From: Pseudemcibacter sp038106445 | GTDB taxonomy: Bacteria > Pseudomonadota > Alphaproteobacteria > Sphingomonadales > Emcibacteraceae | Direction: 5' to 3' | Length of the DNA: 64,000 nucleotides | Assembly: GCA_038106445.1 (NCBI GenBank) | Contig: JAYODU010000002.1 | Span: forward strand, 62,001-126,000 | Part shown: positions 25,886 through 34,888 of the stretch, in pieces | How positions within the stretch are numbered: position 1 is the stretch's first letter | How the letters are laid out: every line of letters begins with the position of its first letter | The notes under the pieces: model-generated | Told to the model about the DNA's origin: nothing | The model's input: the letters and a program-made list of their open reading frames with translations, nothing else | Database searches by the model: none | Translations under genes and position numbers: made by a program

Positions 25886-25989
25886 TGTCTGTTTCCTGTT
25901 CGTTTGATACGGGTTTTTATATCGCAAGCCATTCATTTAGTCATGGTAATTACTTAAAAATTACGTTATTTCATGCAAAACAAGGATGA

Positions 25990-26682
25990 ATGATGACAAA
26001 AAAGGCAGTGGTACTTTTAAGCGGCGGACTTGACAGTTCAACCTGTGTCGCGATTGCCAAAAAAGACGGTTTTGATGTCTATGGCCTTTCCTTTTCCTAT
26101 GGGCAGCGCCATACTGTTGAACTTGATGCATCCAGAAGAATTGCAAATGCCATGGGCATTAGCCGTCATGAAATAATTGATATTGATCTGCGTGCTTTTG
26201 GTGGATCCGCACTTACGGATGATATTGATGTGCCGAAGGGCCGTGATGAAGCCACAATGAACGCAGAAATTCCCATTACATATGTCCCTGCCCGCAACAC
26301 AATATTTCTTTCATTCGCGCTTGCCTTTGCCGAAACAATAGGCGCGGATGATATATTTATCGGCGTAAATGCCCTTGATTACAGTGGTTATCCCGATTGC
26401 CGGCCAGATTATATTGCTGCTTATCAGAACATGGCACGACTTGCCATCAAAGCTGGCATCGAAAATAGCAACGGCGTCCGGATTAACACACCACTTATTA
26501 ATTTGACCAAGGCAGAAATCATTAAAACCGGCCTTGAGCTTGGTGTTGATTATTCGCTGACCACAAGCTGTTATGATCCTGATGAAGGCGGGATTTCCTG
26601 CGGGCAGTGTGATGCATGTCTTCTGCGCCTGAAGGGCTTCAAAGAGGCCGGAAGCATAGATCCGATTGAGTATCAATCATGA
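25990..26682 (+). CDS. queC: 7-cyano-7-deazaguanine synthase QueC
   Basis: QueC converts 7-carboxy-7-deazaguanine to preQ0 with ATP and ammonia, for queuosine in tRNA. The 230-residue protein shows the PP-loop VLLSGGLDSST at residues 8-18, the middle motif IFIGVNALDYSGYPDCRPDYI and a zinc site SCGQCDACLLRLKGF with the fourth Cys in TTSCYDP. Two adjacent ATG codons (25990, 25993) are possible starts. Its end overlaps the queE start by 4 bases. Confidence 0.96.
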   Translation: MMTKKAVVLLSGGLDSSTCVAIAKKDGFDVYGLSFSYGQRHTVELDASRRIANAMGISRHEIIDIDLRAFGGSALTDDIDVPKGRDEATMNAEIPITYVPARNTIFLSFALAFAETIGADDIFIGVNALDYSGYPDCRPDYIAAYQNMARLAIKAGIENSNGVRINTPLINLTKAEIIKTGLELGVDYSLTTSCYDPDEGGISCGQCDACLLRLKGFKEAGSIDPIEYQS

Positions 26683-27305
26683 CATATTCCGTCAAAGAAC
26701 TGTTTTATACCCTGCAAGGCGAAGGCACCCATAGCGGAAGACCCGCCGTTTTCTGCCGTTTTTCCGGTTGCAACCTCTGGTCCGGTCTTGAACGTGACAG
26801 GAAAAACGCAAAATGCAATTTCTGTGATACGGATTTTGTCGGAACGGATGGTGAAAACGGTGGCAAATTCAATACCGCTGATGAGCTTGCCATAAAAGCC
26901 GCAAACCTTTGGCCCGGGGGAGGAAAACCTTATATCGTCTGCACGGGGGGCGAGCCACTTTTACAGCTTGACGTGCCGCTTATTAAAGCCTTCCAGAAGC
27001 AAGGATTTGAAGTCGCTGTGGAAACAAATGGCACTATTAAAGCCCCAAAAGAGCTTGATTGGGTTTGCGTCAGCCCGAAAGTGATGGATGAACTGGTACA
27101 AACAACCGGAAACGAACTAAAACTGGTCTATCCCCAGGATCATATCACCCCAGATATGGTTGAACATCTTCGATTTGATCATTATTATCTGCAGCCGAAG
27201 GATGAAGCCGAAGCAGATCATACAGAAAGCGCCGTTGAATATTGCCGTACCAATCCAAAATGGCAATTAAGTCTTCAAATTCATAAGATTATTGGAATTT
27301 CTTAA
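26679..27305 (+). CDS. queE: 7-carboxy-7-deazaguanine synthase QueE
   Basis: A radical SAM enzyme that contracts the pterin ring of 6-carboxytetrahydropterin to 7-carboxy-7-deazaguanine. The 208 residues carry the QueE-type cluster motif C-x14-C-x2-C (from FSGCNLW to KCNFCDTDF), the GGEPLLQ motif and ETNGT. It overlaps queC by 4 bases. QueD, which supplies the substrate, is not in the window. Confidence 0.95.
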   Translation: MTYSVKELFYTLQGEGTHSGRPAVFCRFSGCNLWSGLERDRKNAKCNFCDTDFVGTDGENGGKFNTADELAIKAANLWPGGGKPYIVCTGGEPLLQLDVPLIKAFQKQGFEVAVETNGTIKAPKELDWVCVSPKVMDELVQTTGNELKLVYPQDHITPDMVEHLRFDHYYLQPKDEAEADHTESAVEYCRTNPKWQLSLQIHKIIGIS

Positions 27306-27318
27306 AGTTGAATATTAA

Positions 27319-28125
27319 ATGAAAAATACTATCAACATTAGCGAAGATCAGATAAACACATTCCAGCGCGAAGGTGTTCTGTTAATCAGGGGGTTATTTC
27401 GGGGTTGGACAGACAAAATCATTGCCGGCATTGATCATAATATGCGTGAACCCGGCCCTTATGCCGCAGAGTATGTTAAAGACGGTGAAAACGGGCGTTT
27501 TTTTGATGATTACTGTAATTGGGGCCGCATTCTGGAATTCGAAGATGTGATCCGGAATTCGCCAGCCGCAATGGCCGCCGCCAAATTAATGCGGTCAAGA
27601 TCAGCGCAAATATTTCACGATCATGTCCTCGTGAAGGAACCGGGTACAAGTAAACCCACACCGTGGCATCAGGACGCACCCTATTATTTCGTGGATGGTG
27701 ATCAGAATGTAAGCTTCTGGTCACCGATGGATCCCGTAAATACGGCAACGCTTCGCTGCGTTGCAAAATCACACTTATGGGATAAGCCGGTGCTTCCCAC
27801 AAGGTGGTTATCTGATGAAAACTTCTATCCAGATGAAGACACTTATATGCCTATCCCCGATCCCGACCTGGAACCGGAAAAATACCAAGTGCTTGAATGG
27901 GAAATGGAACCCGGCGATGCCGTAGCGTTTCATTATAAAATACTCCACGGCGCGCGGGGGAATGAACTACCGGCACGCAGACGGGCATTTTCACTTCGTT
28001 TTCTGGGGGATGATGCCCGTTATGTCACACGGCCGGGAAGAACATCCCCACCCTATCCCGGGCATAATATGAAAGACGGCGTCAGGCTTCGTGAAGACTG
28101 GTTTCCCGTCATATATCGTGAATAG
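27319..28125 (+). CDS. Phytanoyl-CoA dioxygenase (PhyH) family oxygenase
   Basis: A 268-residue Fe(II)/2-oxoglutarate oxygenase of the PhyH type. The iron site is formed by the His-x-Asp of PTPWHQDAPYY and a distal His in AVAFHYKILHGARGNEL; an Arg further on (RRRAFSLRFLGDD) should bind 2-oxoglutarate. PhyH relatives hydroxylate lipids, ectoine, natural products or phosphonates. It sits 13 bases after queE and 2 bases before a PhnD-like gene, so it probably shares a function with that gene. The substrate is not known. Confidence 0.88.
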   Translation: MKNTINISEDQINTFQREGVLLIRGLFRGWTDKIIAGIDHNMREPGPYAAEYVKDGENGRFFDDYCNWGRILEFEDVIRNSPAAMAAAKLMRSRSAQIFHDHVLVKEPGTSKPTPWHQDAPYYFVDGDQNVSFWSPMDPVNTATLRCVAKSHLWDKPVLPTRWLSDENFYPDEDTYMPIPDPDLEPEKYQVLEWEMEPGDAVAFHYKILHGARGNELPARRRAFSLRFLGDDARYVTRPGRTSPPYPGHNMKDGVRLREDWFPVIYRE

Positions 28126-28127
28126 TC

Positions 28128-28859
28128 ATGATTGCCAATCTACCCATGTATCATAGGGCTGAGCTTGCTGAAGCGCATGATATATATTGGGAGCTTATCA
28201 GAAAACATCTTACAAAAGTCGGAATTGAAAGCCCCGAAAAACTTTCGCAAAGTTCGGGCGAAATGGATGTCTGGATCAGGCCTGATCTGGTATTCAGCCA
28301 AACATGCAGCATGCCATACCGGACAGTTCTCCATGATAAGGTAACCTTGATCGGAACACCTGATTTCAGCGTATATGATTGCCCGCCGGGCTATTACCGA
28401 AGCGCTTTTGTTGTTCACAAAAGTGATACACGTGAAAAACTTATTGATTTCAAGAATGCAAAATTCGCTTTTAATATGGAAATATCACAGTCCGGTTTCG
28501 TAGCGGCAAGATCGGAAACTTTAAAATACGGCTTCTTTTTTAAAAACAGAATATGTGCCAGTTCACATCTGAATGCTGCCCATATGATTGCAAATTATCA
28601 GGCGGAAATCGCCTCTATCGATGCCGTCTCACTGGCACTGATGGAACGCTATGACAGTTTTTTTGACGACTTGAAGATTATTCACTTGACCACCCCGACA
28701 CCGTCCCTTCCCTATATTACCGCTGGTCATGAAGATGCCGACATATATTTTAATGCAGTTGCAGCTGCCATTGATGACCTGCCAGCCGCAGTTGCAAAAG
28801 AACTTATGATCAAAACCCTGATCAGAATCCCGAAGGAAACTTACCTCACGATTGATTAA
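28128..28859 (+). CDS. PhnD-like substrate-binding domain protein without signal peptide
   Basis: The 243-residue protein resembles PhnD/SsuA-type periplasmic binding proteins (PF12974-like): MIANLPMYHRAEL at the start, SQTCSMPYRTVL, GYYRSAFVVHKSD and FAFNMEISQSGFVAAR. Unlike transported binding proteins it has no signal peptide, and no ABC permease or ATPase gene is near. It may be a cytoplasmic binding protein or a relative working with the upstream PhyH oxygenase. Its last 4 bases overlap the convergent antiporter gene. Confidence 0.75.
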   Translation: MIANLPMYHRAELAEAHDIYWELIRKHLTKVGIESPEKLSQSSGEMDVWIRPDLVFSQTCSMPYRTVLHDKVTLIGTPDFSVYDCPPGYYRSAFVVHKSDTREKLIDFKNAKFAFNMEISQSGFVAARSETLKYGFFFKNRICASSHLNAAHMIANYQAEIASIDAVSLALMERYDSFFDDLKIIHLTTPTPSLPYITAGHEDADIYFNAVAAAIDDLPAAVAKELMIKTLIRIPKETYLTID

Positions 28860-30241
28860 GCTGCCGGTTTGTTTCTAAAGATGGCCATTCCCATGGCCGC
28901 CATGGCAAGTGCAACAAACACATTCAGATAATTCAGAAACGCCCACGGCGCATAATCAAATACTGGCACGTCCAAAACACCGCTGTAAAATGCACCACCA
29001 AGTGACCAGGGCATTAGCGGTGTGATTAATGTTGTGCTTTCTTCGATAGTTCTTGAAAGCATCCGACGTTTTAGACCCATCTCAGCGAATTTTTCATTAA
29101 AAAGCTGTGCCGTCAGCACAATTGAAATATAGGATTGCCCAGTTGCAATGCTCGCAATAATCCCGGTAAACATAGTCGCGGCTAAAAGCTGCACAACGCT
29201 TTTGATGTGTATTAAAATCCCTTCTAGCATGGATTTAACGTAACCAACTTTGGTAAGCAATCCACCAAGTGCCATTGAAAATAACGCAATGGCAAGCACA
29301 CCCATCATGTTAAGAATACCACCACGGTTAAGCAGCCTATCCAAATCCACATTACCCGTATCGGCACTATAACCATTTTGTAAACTGCCAAGGATTGAAA
29401 TAAATTCGTGTTGTTGCTGTATCAGGGCAATGATAATCGCAACAATTGACGCAGAAATCATCGCTGGTTCCGCCGGCACACGACGAAAGCTAAGCCCGAA
29501 AAGCACCACAAGTGGCAGGAACCCCCACAGGCTGACCAGAAAATTCGCATCAATGGCTGCCTTGAAGATCACAATCCCTTCAGTATCCAGCACCTGATCC
29601 GCATAACCCATACCAATGAAGCCAAAAAGAACAAGACAAATCACAAATGTCGGAATTGTTGTATAAAGCATTGACTTTATATGGGTATAGAGATCTGTTC
29701 CTGTCGAAATTGCCGCCATGTTGGTCGTATCGCTTACCGGTGACATTTTGTCTCCAAAACTTGCGCCGGCAATGATCATTCCTGCAATTATAGGAAGCGG
29801 TATACCCATGGCCCCACCAATTCCAATAAGAATTATCCCAATGGTTCCAACCGTCCCCACCATGGTACCGACACAAACCGACATAAAAGCGCATAATATA
29901 AGTCCGATAGGTAGGAAAAATGCCGGATAAACAAGGTCAAGTCCATAATAAACAATAGCCGCAATAGTTCCGCTTTCAAGAAAGCTGGCAATCACAATAC
30001 CGATCAATATGAATATATAAACGGCCCCAAGCGCATCGGCGATACCCTTCGACATTATATCCTTTAGATCAATAAAACTGTATCCCAGATAAAGCGAATT
30101 AAGACTTACCCAGATAATGCTAAGCACTAAAAGCACCTGGATGCTGATCCTGTAAACAACAACGCCGATGACGATCATTGCAAGCATGCCGACAAAACAT
30201 ATAAGAGCATGCCAGAAACCGGGTATTTTATGTGTAATCAC
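28856..30241 (-). CDS. NhaC-like Na+/H+ antiporter family protein
   Basis: A 461-residue membrane protein with about 11-12 helices. Segments such as GTMVGTVGTIGIILIGIGGAMGIP, ASFGDKMSPVSDTTNMAAI and TTLITPLMPWSLGGAFYSGVL are characteristic of the NhaC family, which exchanges Na+ for H+ or, in relatives, malate or amino acids. The start is GTG at 30241 with GGGAATATAA before it. Together with the DAACS symporter and the cation exchanger it points to a sodium-rich habitat. Confidence 0.9.
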   Translation of the reverse strand: MITHKIPGFWHALICFVGMLAMIVIGVVVYRISIQVLLVLSIIWVSLNSLYLGYSFIDLKDIMSKGIADALGAVYIFILIGIVIASFLESGTIAAIVYYGLDLVYPAFFLPIGLILCAFMSVCVGTMVGTVGTIGIILIGIGGAMGIPLPIIAGMIIAGASFGDKMSPVSDTTNMAAISTGTDLYTHIKSMLYTTIPTFVICLVLFGFIGMGYADQVLDTEGIVIFKAAIDANFLVSLWGFLPLVVLFGLSFRRVPAEPAMISASIVAIIIALIQQQHEFISILGSLQNGYSADTGNVDLDRLLNRGGILNMMGVLAIALFSMALGGLLTKVGYVKSMLEGILIHIKSVVQLLAATMFTGIIASIATGQSYISIVLTAQLFNEKFAEMGLKRRMLSRTIEESTTLITPLMPWSLGGAFYSGVLDVPVFDYAPWAFLNYLNVFVALAMAAMGMAIFRNKPAA

Positions 30242-30328
30242 TTATATTCCCTATCGTTTTATTTGAAGACTACAAGGGAAATGTACATTGATCAATTACA
30301 AATAACTAAGCCACCTGTCCTTCAGGGA

Positions 30329-31342
30329 TTACCAGCCTTCGAGCACATATTTACCTATGGCACGCCCTTGTTCGATAGTTGCGTGGACGGCACGGATATT
30401 TTCCGCATTTATCGGCCCCGAAACATTGCCGACCGTTGTCACCAGCTCCCCACTATCAATCATTGCCGCGGTTTCAGACAGAAGTGCATTAATTTCATCC
30501 ATATCATCCGTTTGAAACATGGAACGGGTAAACATGAATTCAAATGCAAATGTTGCGCTTTTGGGCTTTAGCATATCCAGATTGCCATCTTCAAAAAAGT
30601 CCACAATGGTACAGATCTTTCCCTGTGGTTTAATAACATCTGTTATGGTTTTCCAGTATCCGGCAATATTGGTAAGACACAAAACATAATCTACCATCGG
30701 GTAACCCAGTGCGTCAAGCTGCACGGGAATATCCTCATAGTGATTGATCACATGATCTGCGCCACGGGCTTTACACCAATCCCCACTTTCCTTTCGCGAT
30801 GCTGTGGCAATTATATTGAGCTTCGCCATTTTCCTTGCAAGCTGTATCGCGACCGATCCAACCCCGCCGGCACCACCAATCATCAGGATCGTTTTACCGG
30901 CATCACGCCCGCCTTTTGAAATACCAAGACGTTCAAACAATGCTTCCCATGCTGTAATGGTGGTAAGCGGAAGCGCAGCACTTTCCGCATAACCAAGGCT
31001 CGCAGGTTTTTTTGCAGCAATACGCTCATCTACAAGCTGATATTCACTGTTGGAGCCCGGCTTTGTAATACATCCGGCGTAATATACTTCGTCCCCGACT
31101 TCAAGCATGCTTACATCATCGCCTACCGCCGTCACAACGCCTGCCGCATCCCATCCAAGGATGCGAAAAGTTTCGCTAGGGTTTGGTCTTTTACGCACTT
31201 TTGTATCAACCGGGTTAACTGAGACGGCCTTTACCTGAACCAGTATATTGCGTCCGCTAACTTCCGGCATATCCACTTCCATATCCAGAAATGCTTCCGT
31301 TTCATCAACGGCAAGTGCTTTATAAGATCCAACAGCTTTCAT
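30329..31342 (-). CDS. MDR-family NADPH:quinone/zinc-type alcohol dehydrogenase-like oxidoreductase
   Basis: A 337-residue medium-chain reductase. The N-terminal GroES-like domain has VQVKAVSVNPVDTKVRK and ILGWDAAGVVTAVG; the Rossmann domain has ILMIGGAGGVGSVAIQLARK. The catalytic zinc Cys/His ligands of classic alcohol dehydrogenases are not present (NPVD instead of the Cys motif), so a zinc-independent quinone- or enone-reducing activity is more likely. It is the family commonly annotated as zinc-binding alcohol dehydrogenase. It is a single gene divergent from the M24 peptidase gene. Confidence 0.88.
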   Translation of the reverse strand: MKAVGSYKALAVDETEAFLDMEVDMPEVSGRNILVQVKAVSVNPVDTKVRKRPNPSETFRILGWDAAGVVTAVGDDVSMLEVGDEVYYAGCITKPGSNSEYQLVDERIAAKKPASLGYAESAALPLTTITAWEALFERLGISKGGRDAGKTILMIGGAGGVGSVAIQLARKMAKLNIIATASRKESGDWCKARGADHVINHYEDIPVQLDALGYPMVDYVLCLTNIAGYWKTITDVIKPQGKICTIVDFFEDGNLDMLKPKSATFAFEFMFTRSMFQTDDMDEINALLSETAAMIDSGELVTTVGNVSGPINAENIRAVHATIEQGRAIGKYVLEGW

Positions 31343-31490
31343 AATTCTTCCTTCTTGATTTTAAATTGCCACATTTATAACGGGATTCTTTTCTAGAGTA
31401 TCCATGTCTTTTTTGAAAATACTTTTTTAATGTTCCAATTTCTGCTTAATTGGGCGTAATAAATAATGATACGTAGGGAAATTTCGGAAA

Positions 31491-32900
31491 ATGAAGCAAA
31501 TACTTATCTCCATTCTTGTCACAATAATGGCGCATGGTACCATCCAAGCAAAGGATCAAAACCCTGAAGCAATGCCGGGACCAACTTTGGAAGACCTTGT
31601 TCTGCCCCTTAGAGAACGCGCGAGAATTGAAGACGAGCTATTAAAATACCGTCTTGATACACTGATCCCTGCCCTTATGCGCCGTGAAGGCATTGATGCA
31701 TGGGTGATTATTTCCCGTGAATATAACGAAGACCCCATCTTAAAAACAATGCTTCCTGCAACATGGCTTAGTGCAAGACGCCGTACTGTTCTCATTTTTC
31801 TGGATCATGGTGAAGACAGTGATCTTGGTGTTGAACGTATGGCGGCATCCCGCTACGCCGTCGGTGATATTTTCAAAGGTAACTGGAACCCGGATGAGGA
31901 ACCGGATCAGTGGAGACGGATTGCCCAAATTCTTGATGAATTTAACCCACGTTCAATCGCAATGAATTATTCCGACGACTGGGCCCATGCAGACGGACTA
32001 ACATATTCAGAACAACGTGATTTCGTGCGCGCCATTCCGGACCGGTTACGAACACGAATTGTATCAGGTGAACGCCTTGCTGTTGGATGGCTGGAAACCC
32101 GCACCGACCGTGAAATGGAGATTTATGAAGATGTAATGGAAATTGCCCACGGTATTATTGAAGAAGGATTCTCTGGCAAGGTCGTTACCCCCGGTGTTAC
32201 AACCCGCGAAGATCTGGTCTGGTGGTATCGCCAGCGTATCCGTGATCTTGGACTGACAACATGGTTCCATACCAGCATTTCCACCGAACGGTCCGATGCC
32301 TCAAAAAAACAGATAGCCAATAATAATCTTGATCCTGATATTCTCTATAAAGGGGATCATGTTCATATTGATTTTGGTATTGCCTATCTTGATTTCATGA
32401 CCGATACGCAGCAGAACGCCTATATATTAAGGGACGGCGAAAGTGATGCGCCGGATGTTCTTAAATATGCTCTTAAACGTGGTAATGACCTACAGGATAT
32501 GCTTACGGGCAATTTTATGGTCGGCCGGACAGGCAATGAAATCCTTGCCATGACCCGCGATCAGGCCATCGCCAATGATATTGGGCCCATTATTTATACA
32601 CATCCAATCGGCTTACATGGTCATGCTGCGGGTACAACGATTGGTATGTGGGACAAGCAGGATGGTGTACCGGGTGATGGTGATTATCCTATGCACGCAA
32701 ATACGGCTTATTCCATTGAACTTACGGCACTTGTAAAAATCCCGGACTGGAGCGACGAACCAATGCGCATGCTTCTGGAACAGGATGGTATTTTTGATGG
32801 TGAAAATTTTAGTTACATCGGCGGAAGACAGACTAATTACCACATAATTGACCCAAAACCGGGCCAACCCGATGAAAATCAGACAAGTATAAATAACTGA
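31491..32900 (+). CDS. Exported M24-family metallopeptidase (Xaa-Pro aminopeptidase-like)
   Basis: A 469-residue protein with a signal peptide (cleavage near IQA-K). The creatinase-like N-terminal domain contains GIDAWVIISREYNEDP and the C-terminal pita-bread domain carries the metal ligands: Asp in HIDFGIAYLDFMTDTQQ (two Asp), His in THPIGLHGHAAGT, Glu in YSIELTAL and Glu in LLEQDGIF. All five expected ligands can be placed, so it is probably active. It may release N-terminal residues from proline peptides in the periplasm. The serine hydrolase gene starts 2 bases later. Confidence 0.88.
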   Translation: MKQILISILVTIMAHGTIQAKDQNPEAMPGPTLEDLVLPLRERARIEDELLKYRLDTLIPALMRREGIDAWVIISREYNEDPILKTMLPATWLSARRRTVLIFLDHGEDSDLGVERMAASRYAVGDIFKGNWNPDEEPDQWRRIAQILDEFNPRSIAMNYSDDWAHADGLTYSEQRDFVRAIPDRLRTRIVSGERLAVGWLETRTDREMEIYEDVMEIAHGIIEEGFSGKVVTPGVTTREDLVWWYRQRIRDLGLTTWFHTSISTERSDASKKQIANNNLDPDILYKGDHVHIDFGIAYLDFMTDTQQNAYILRDGESDAPDVLKYALKRGNDLQDMLTGNFMVGRTGNEILAMTRDQAIANDIGPIIYTHPIGLHGHAAGTTIGMWDKQDGVPGDGDYPMHANTAYSIELTALVKIPDWSDEPMRMLLEQDGIFDGENFSYIGGRQTNYHIIDPKPGQPDENQTSINN

Positions 32901-32902
32901 CG

Positions 32903-34432
32903 ATGTTAAGGCCGCTCACAAAGCTTATCATCTTGTGCTTGTTACCGGTATACGGCTGGACGCAGGATATCCGTTCAGATGATGTTGATCACTGGGTTGA
33001 AGAAGCACGCGCTGCTTTCGATGTTCCAGGCATGGCTGTCGGCATTCTTAAAAATGGTAATGTTATTCACAAAAAAGGCTATGGTGTTCGTTCACTGTTA
33101 AAACCCGGTAATGTTGATGAATATACCTATTTTGGTATAGCTTCAAACAGTAAGGGGTTTACCTCAACAGCACTTGCAATTCTTGTTGATGAAGGAAAAA
33201 TTGTCTGGGACGATCCCGTAATTAAATATCTGCCAGATTTTAAAATGTGGGATCCGTATATTACCGATCATTTCACCATACGCGATCTGTTATCACATGC
33301 TACCGGGCTTCCGCTGGGTGCCGGTGATTTAATGTGGTGGCCGGATGCCAATTATTCCCCGGAAGAGGTTATTAAAAATATGCGTTATCTGAAACCCAAT
33401 CGCGGTTTCAGGACAACATATGAATATAATAATATGCCCTTTATCGTTGCCGGTCAGATCATCCCTGCGGTTACGGGTTTATCTTATCAAGACTTTCTCC
33501 AGAAAAGGATTTTTGATCCGCTTGGGATGGACCGCTGCACGGCAAATACACCTATCATAGCCGATGATCAAAATAATGCGGCACCACATGCAGACCTGGG
33601 TCATGGTGCTGAACAGGTTAAAAGATACCTGATTTTGGATGAAGTGGTCGGGTCCATGGCCGCGGCGGGTATTCAGTGCTCTGTAGATGATCTACTGATA
33701 TGGGTGAATATGCATATTGATAACGGCACACCCTTAATGAGTAAGGAAATTCATGACACGCTCTGGCAAATTAACACCCCTCTTCCGGTGAATGATAATT
33801 TCCGTGAAATGGGTGTAAATTTCCGTGGCTATGGGCTTGGTTACAATGTGAGTGATTATTATGGGCATCGCATAATTTCCCATGGCGGTGCCTTGATTGG
33901 TATGTATAGCCATCTTAGCATGATCCCTGAACTTGACCTTGCAATTGTCATTACGACCAATCAGCAATCCGCGCCGGCATATAATTTCATCAAAAACAAA
34001 ATTGTTGATTATTATCTGGGTATTGAAAATACCGTTTCAGCAGAAGACGTGGCGGCGCGTGGACGGGCAGCACGACAAGCCGAAGCAGATCGGCTAACGG
34101 CACTTAAAGGTAATGGCAAACCACCTCTATTTCTTGAACAGTATACCGGCCCTTACGAAGACCCGTGGTGGAAGGAAGTTGACATTTCACTTGAAGACGA
34201 TAACAGGCTTTATTTTAAGTCACGACGCTCGCCCTCTCTAAAAGGTTTTATGGAACATTTTGAAGAAAACACCTTCATTGTAAGGTGGGATGACCGCACG
34301 CACGAGGCAGATGCTTTTGTTTATTTTTCACTGAATGCAAAAAGCGAAATCACAGGTTTTACCATGAAGGCTATATCAAACCTTACCGATTTCAGTTATG
34401 ATTTCCATCATGTCAATATGACAAAAAAATAA
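32903..34432 (+). CDS. Exported serine hydrolase of the class C beta-lactamase family
   Basis: A 509-residue protein with a signal peptide ending near GWT-Q. The penicillin-binding fold has S-x-x-K as Ser81-Asn-Ser-Lys84 in GIASNSKGFTSTALA and Y-x-N in TTYEYNNMPFIVAG; a His-Gly-Gly stretch (ISHGGALIG) takes the place of the K-T-G motif. The C-terminal about 120 residues form an added beta domain (DUF3471-like). Family members are esterases, D-aminopeptidases or peptidases more often than true beta-lactamases. It is co-transcribed with the M24 peptidase, which suggests peptide breakdown. Confidence 0.88.
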   Translation: MLRPLTKLIILCLLPVYGWTQDIRSDDVDHWVEEARAAFDVPGMAVGILKNGNVIHKKGYGVRSLLKPGNVDEYTYFGIASNSKGFTSTALAILVDEGKIVWDDPVIKYLPDFKMWDPYITDHFTIRDLLSHATGLPLGAGDLMWWPDANYSPEEVIKNMRYLKPNRGFRTTYEYNNMPFIVAGQIIPAVTGLSYQDFLQKRIFDPLGMDRCTANTPIIADDQNNAAPHADLGHGAEQVKRYLILDEVVGSMAAAGIQCSVDDLLIWVNMHIDNGTPLMSKEIHDTLWQINTPLPVNDNFREMGVNFRGYGLGYNVSDYYGHRIISHGGALIGMYSHLSMIPELDLAIVITTNQQSAPAYNFIKNKIVDYYLGIENTVSAEDVAARGRAARQAEADRLTALKGNGKPPLFLEQYTGPYEDPWWKEVDISLEDDNRLYFKSRRSPSLKGFMEHFEENTFIVRWDDRTHEADAFVYFSLNAKSEITGFTMKAISNLTDFSYDFHHVNMTKK

Positions 34433-34441
34433 GGGAACACT

Positions 34442-34888
34442 TTGAAACAAAAAACAAAGCGGCTGCTTTATCTTACATTTGGCTGGACCATGTTTACACT
34501 TGGTTTTGTCGGTACGTTTCTCCCGGTTCTTCCAACTACGCCATTTATGATCCTTGCGCTATGGAGATTTTCCAATGGTTCTGAAACAATTCATGATTGG
34601 CTTTATAATCACCCCCGTTTTGGTCCGGCCCTGCAGGATTGGGATCAATATAGAATGATCCCCGTAAAGGCAAAAATTACGGCTGTCACCATGATGACAA
34701 TAAGCGCTACTTATTTAATTTTCTTTTCAGATATTTCAAATTTTGCAATTATTCTGGCAATCGTTTTAATGGCATATGGTGCCATTTATGTATTAACCAA
34801 ACCTAGTCGATATGTTGAACCTCAAGTACCGCAGGAGCCGCAGCAGGAAAAAGAACCCAAACCCGCTACTCCGCCCGAAGCTCCATGA
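34442..34888 (+). CDS. DUF454 (YbaN) family inner-membrane protein
   Basis: A 148-residue protein with three membrane helices. YLTFGWTMFTLGFVGTFLPVLPTTPFMILALWRF is the DUF454 signature and the HPRFGPALQDWDQYRMIPVKAK segment follows as usual. The tail (after residue about 125) is rich in Pro, Glu and Gln. Function unknown. The start is TTG with AAGGGAA a few bases before it. Its 3' end overlaps the convergent MarR-GNAT gene by 23 bases. Confidence 0.88.
   Translation: MKQKTKRLLYLTFGWTMFTLGFVGTFLPVLPTTPFMILALWRFSNGSETIHDWLYNHPRFGPALQDWDQYRMIPVKAKITAVTMMTISATYLIFFSDISNFAIILAIVLMAYGAIYVLTKPSRYVEPQVPQEPQQEKEPKPATPPEAP

Noticed and set aside
32903..34432. Antibiotic resistance (beta-lactamase)
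   Set aside because: The S-x-x-K and Y-x-N motifs fit the family, but the third motif and the extra C-terminal domain indicate a peptidase or esterase rather than a resistance enzyme.
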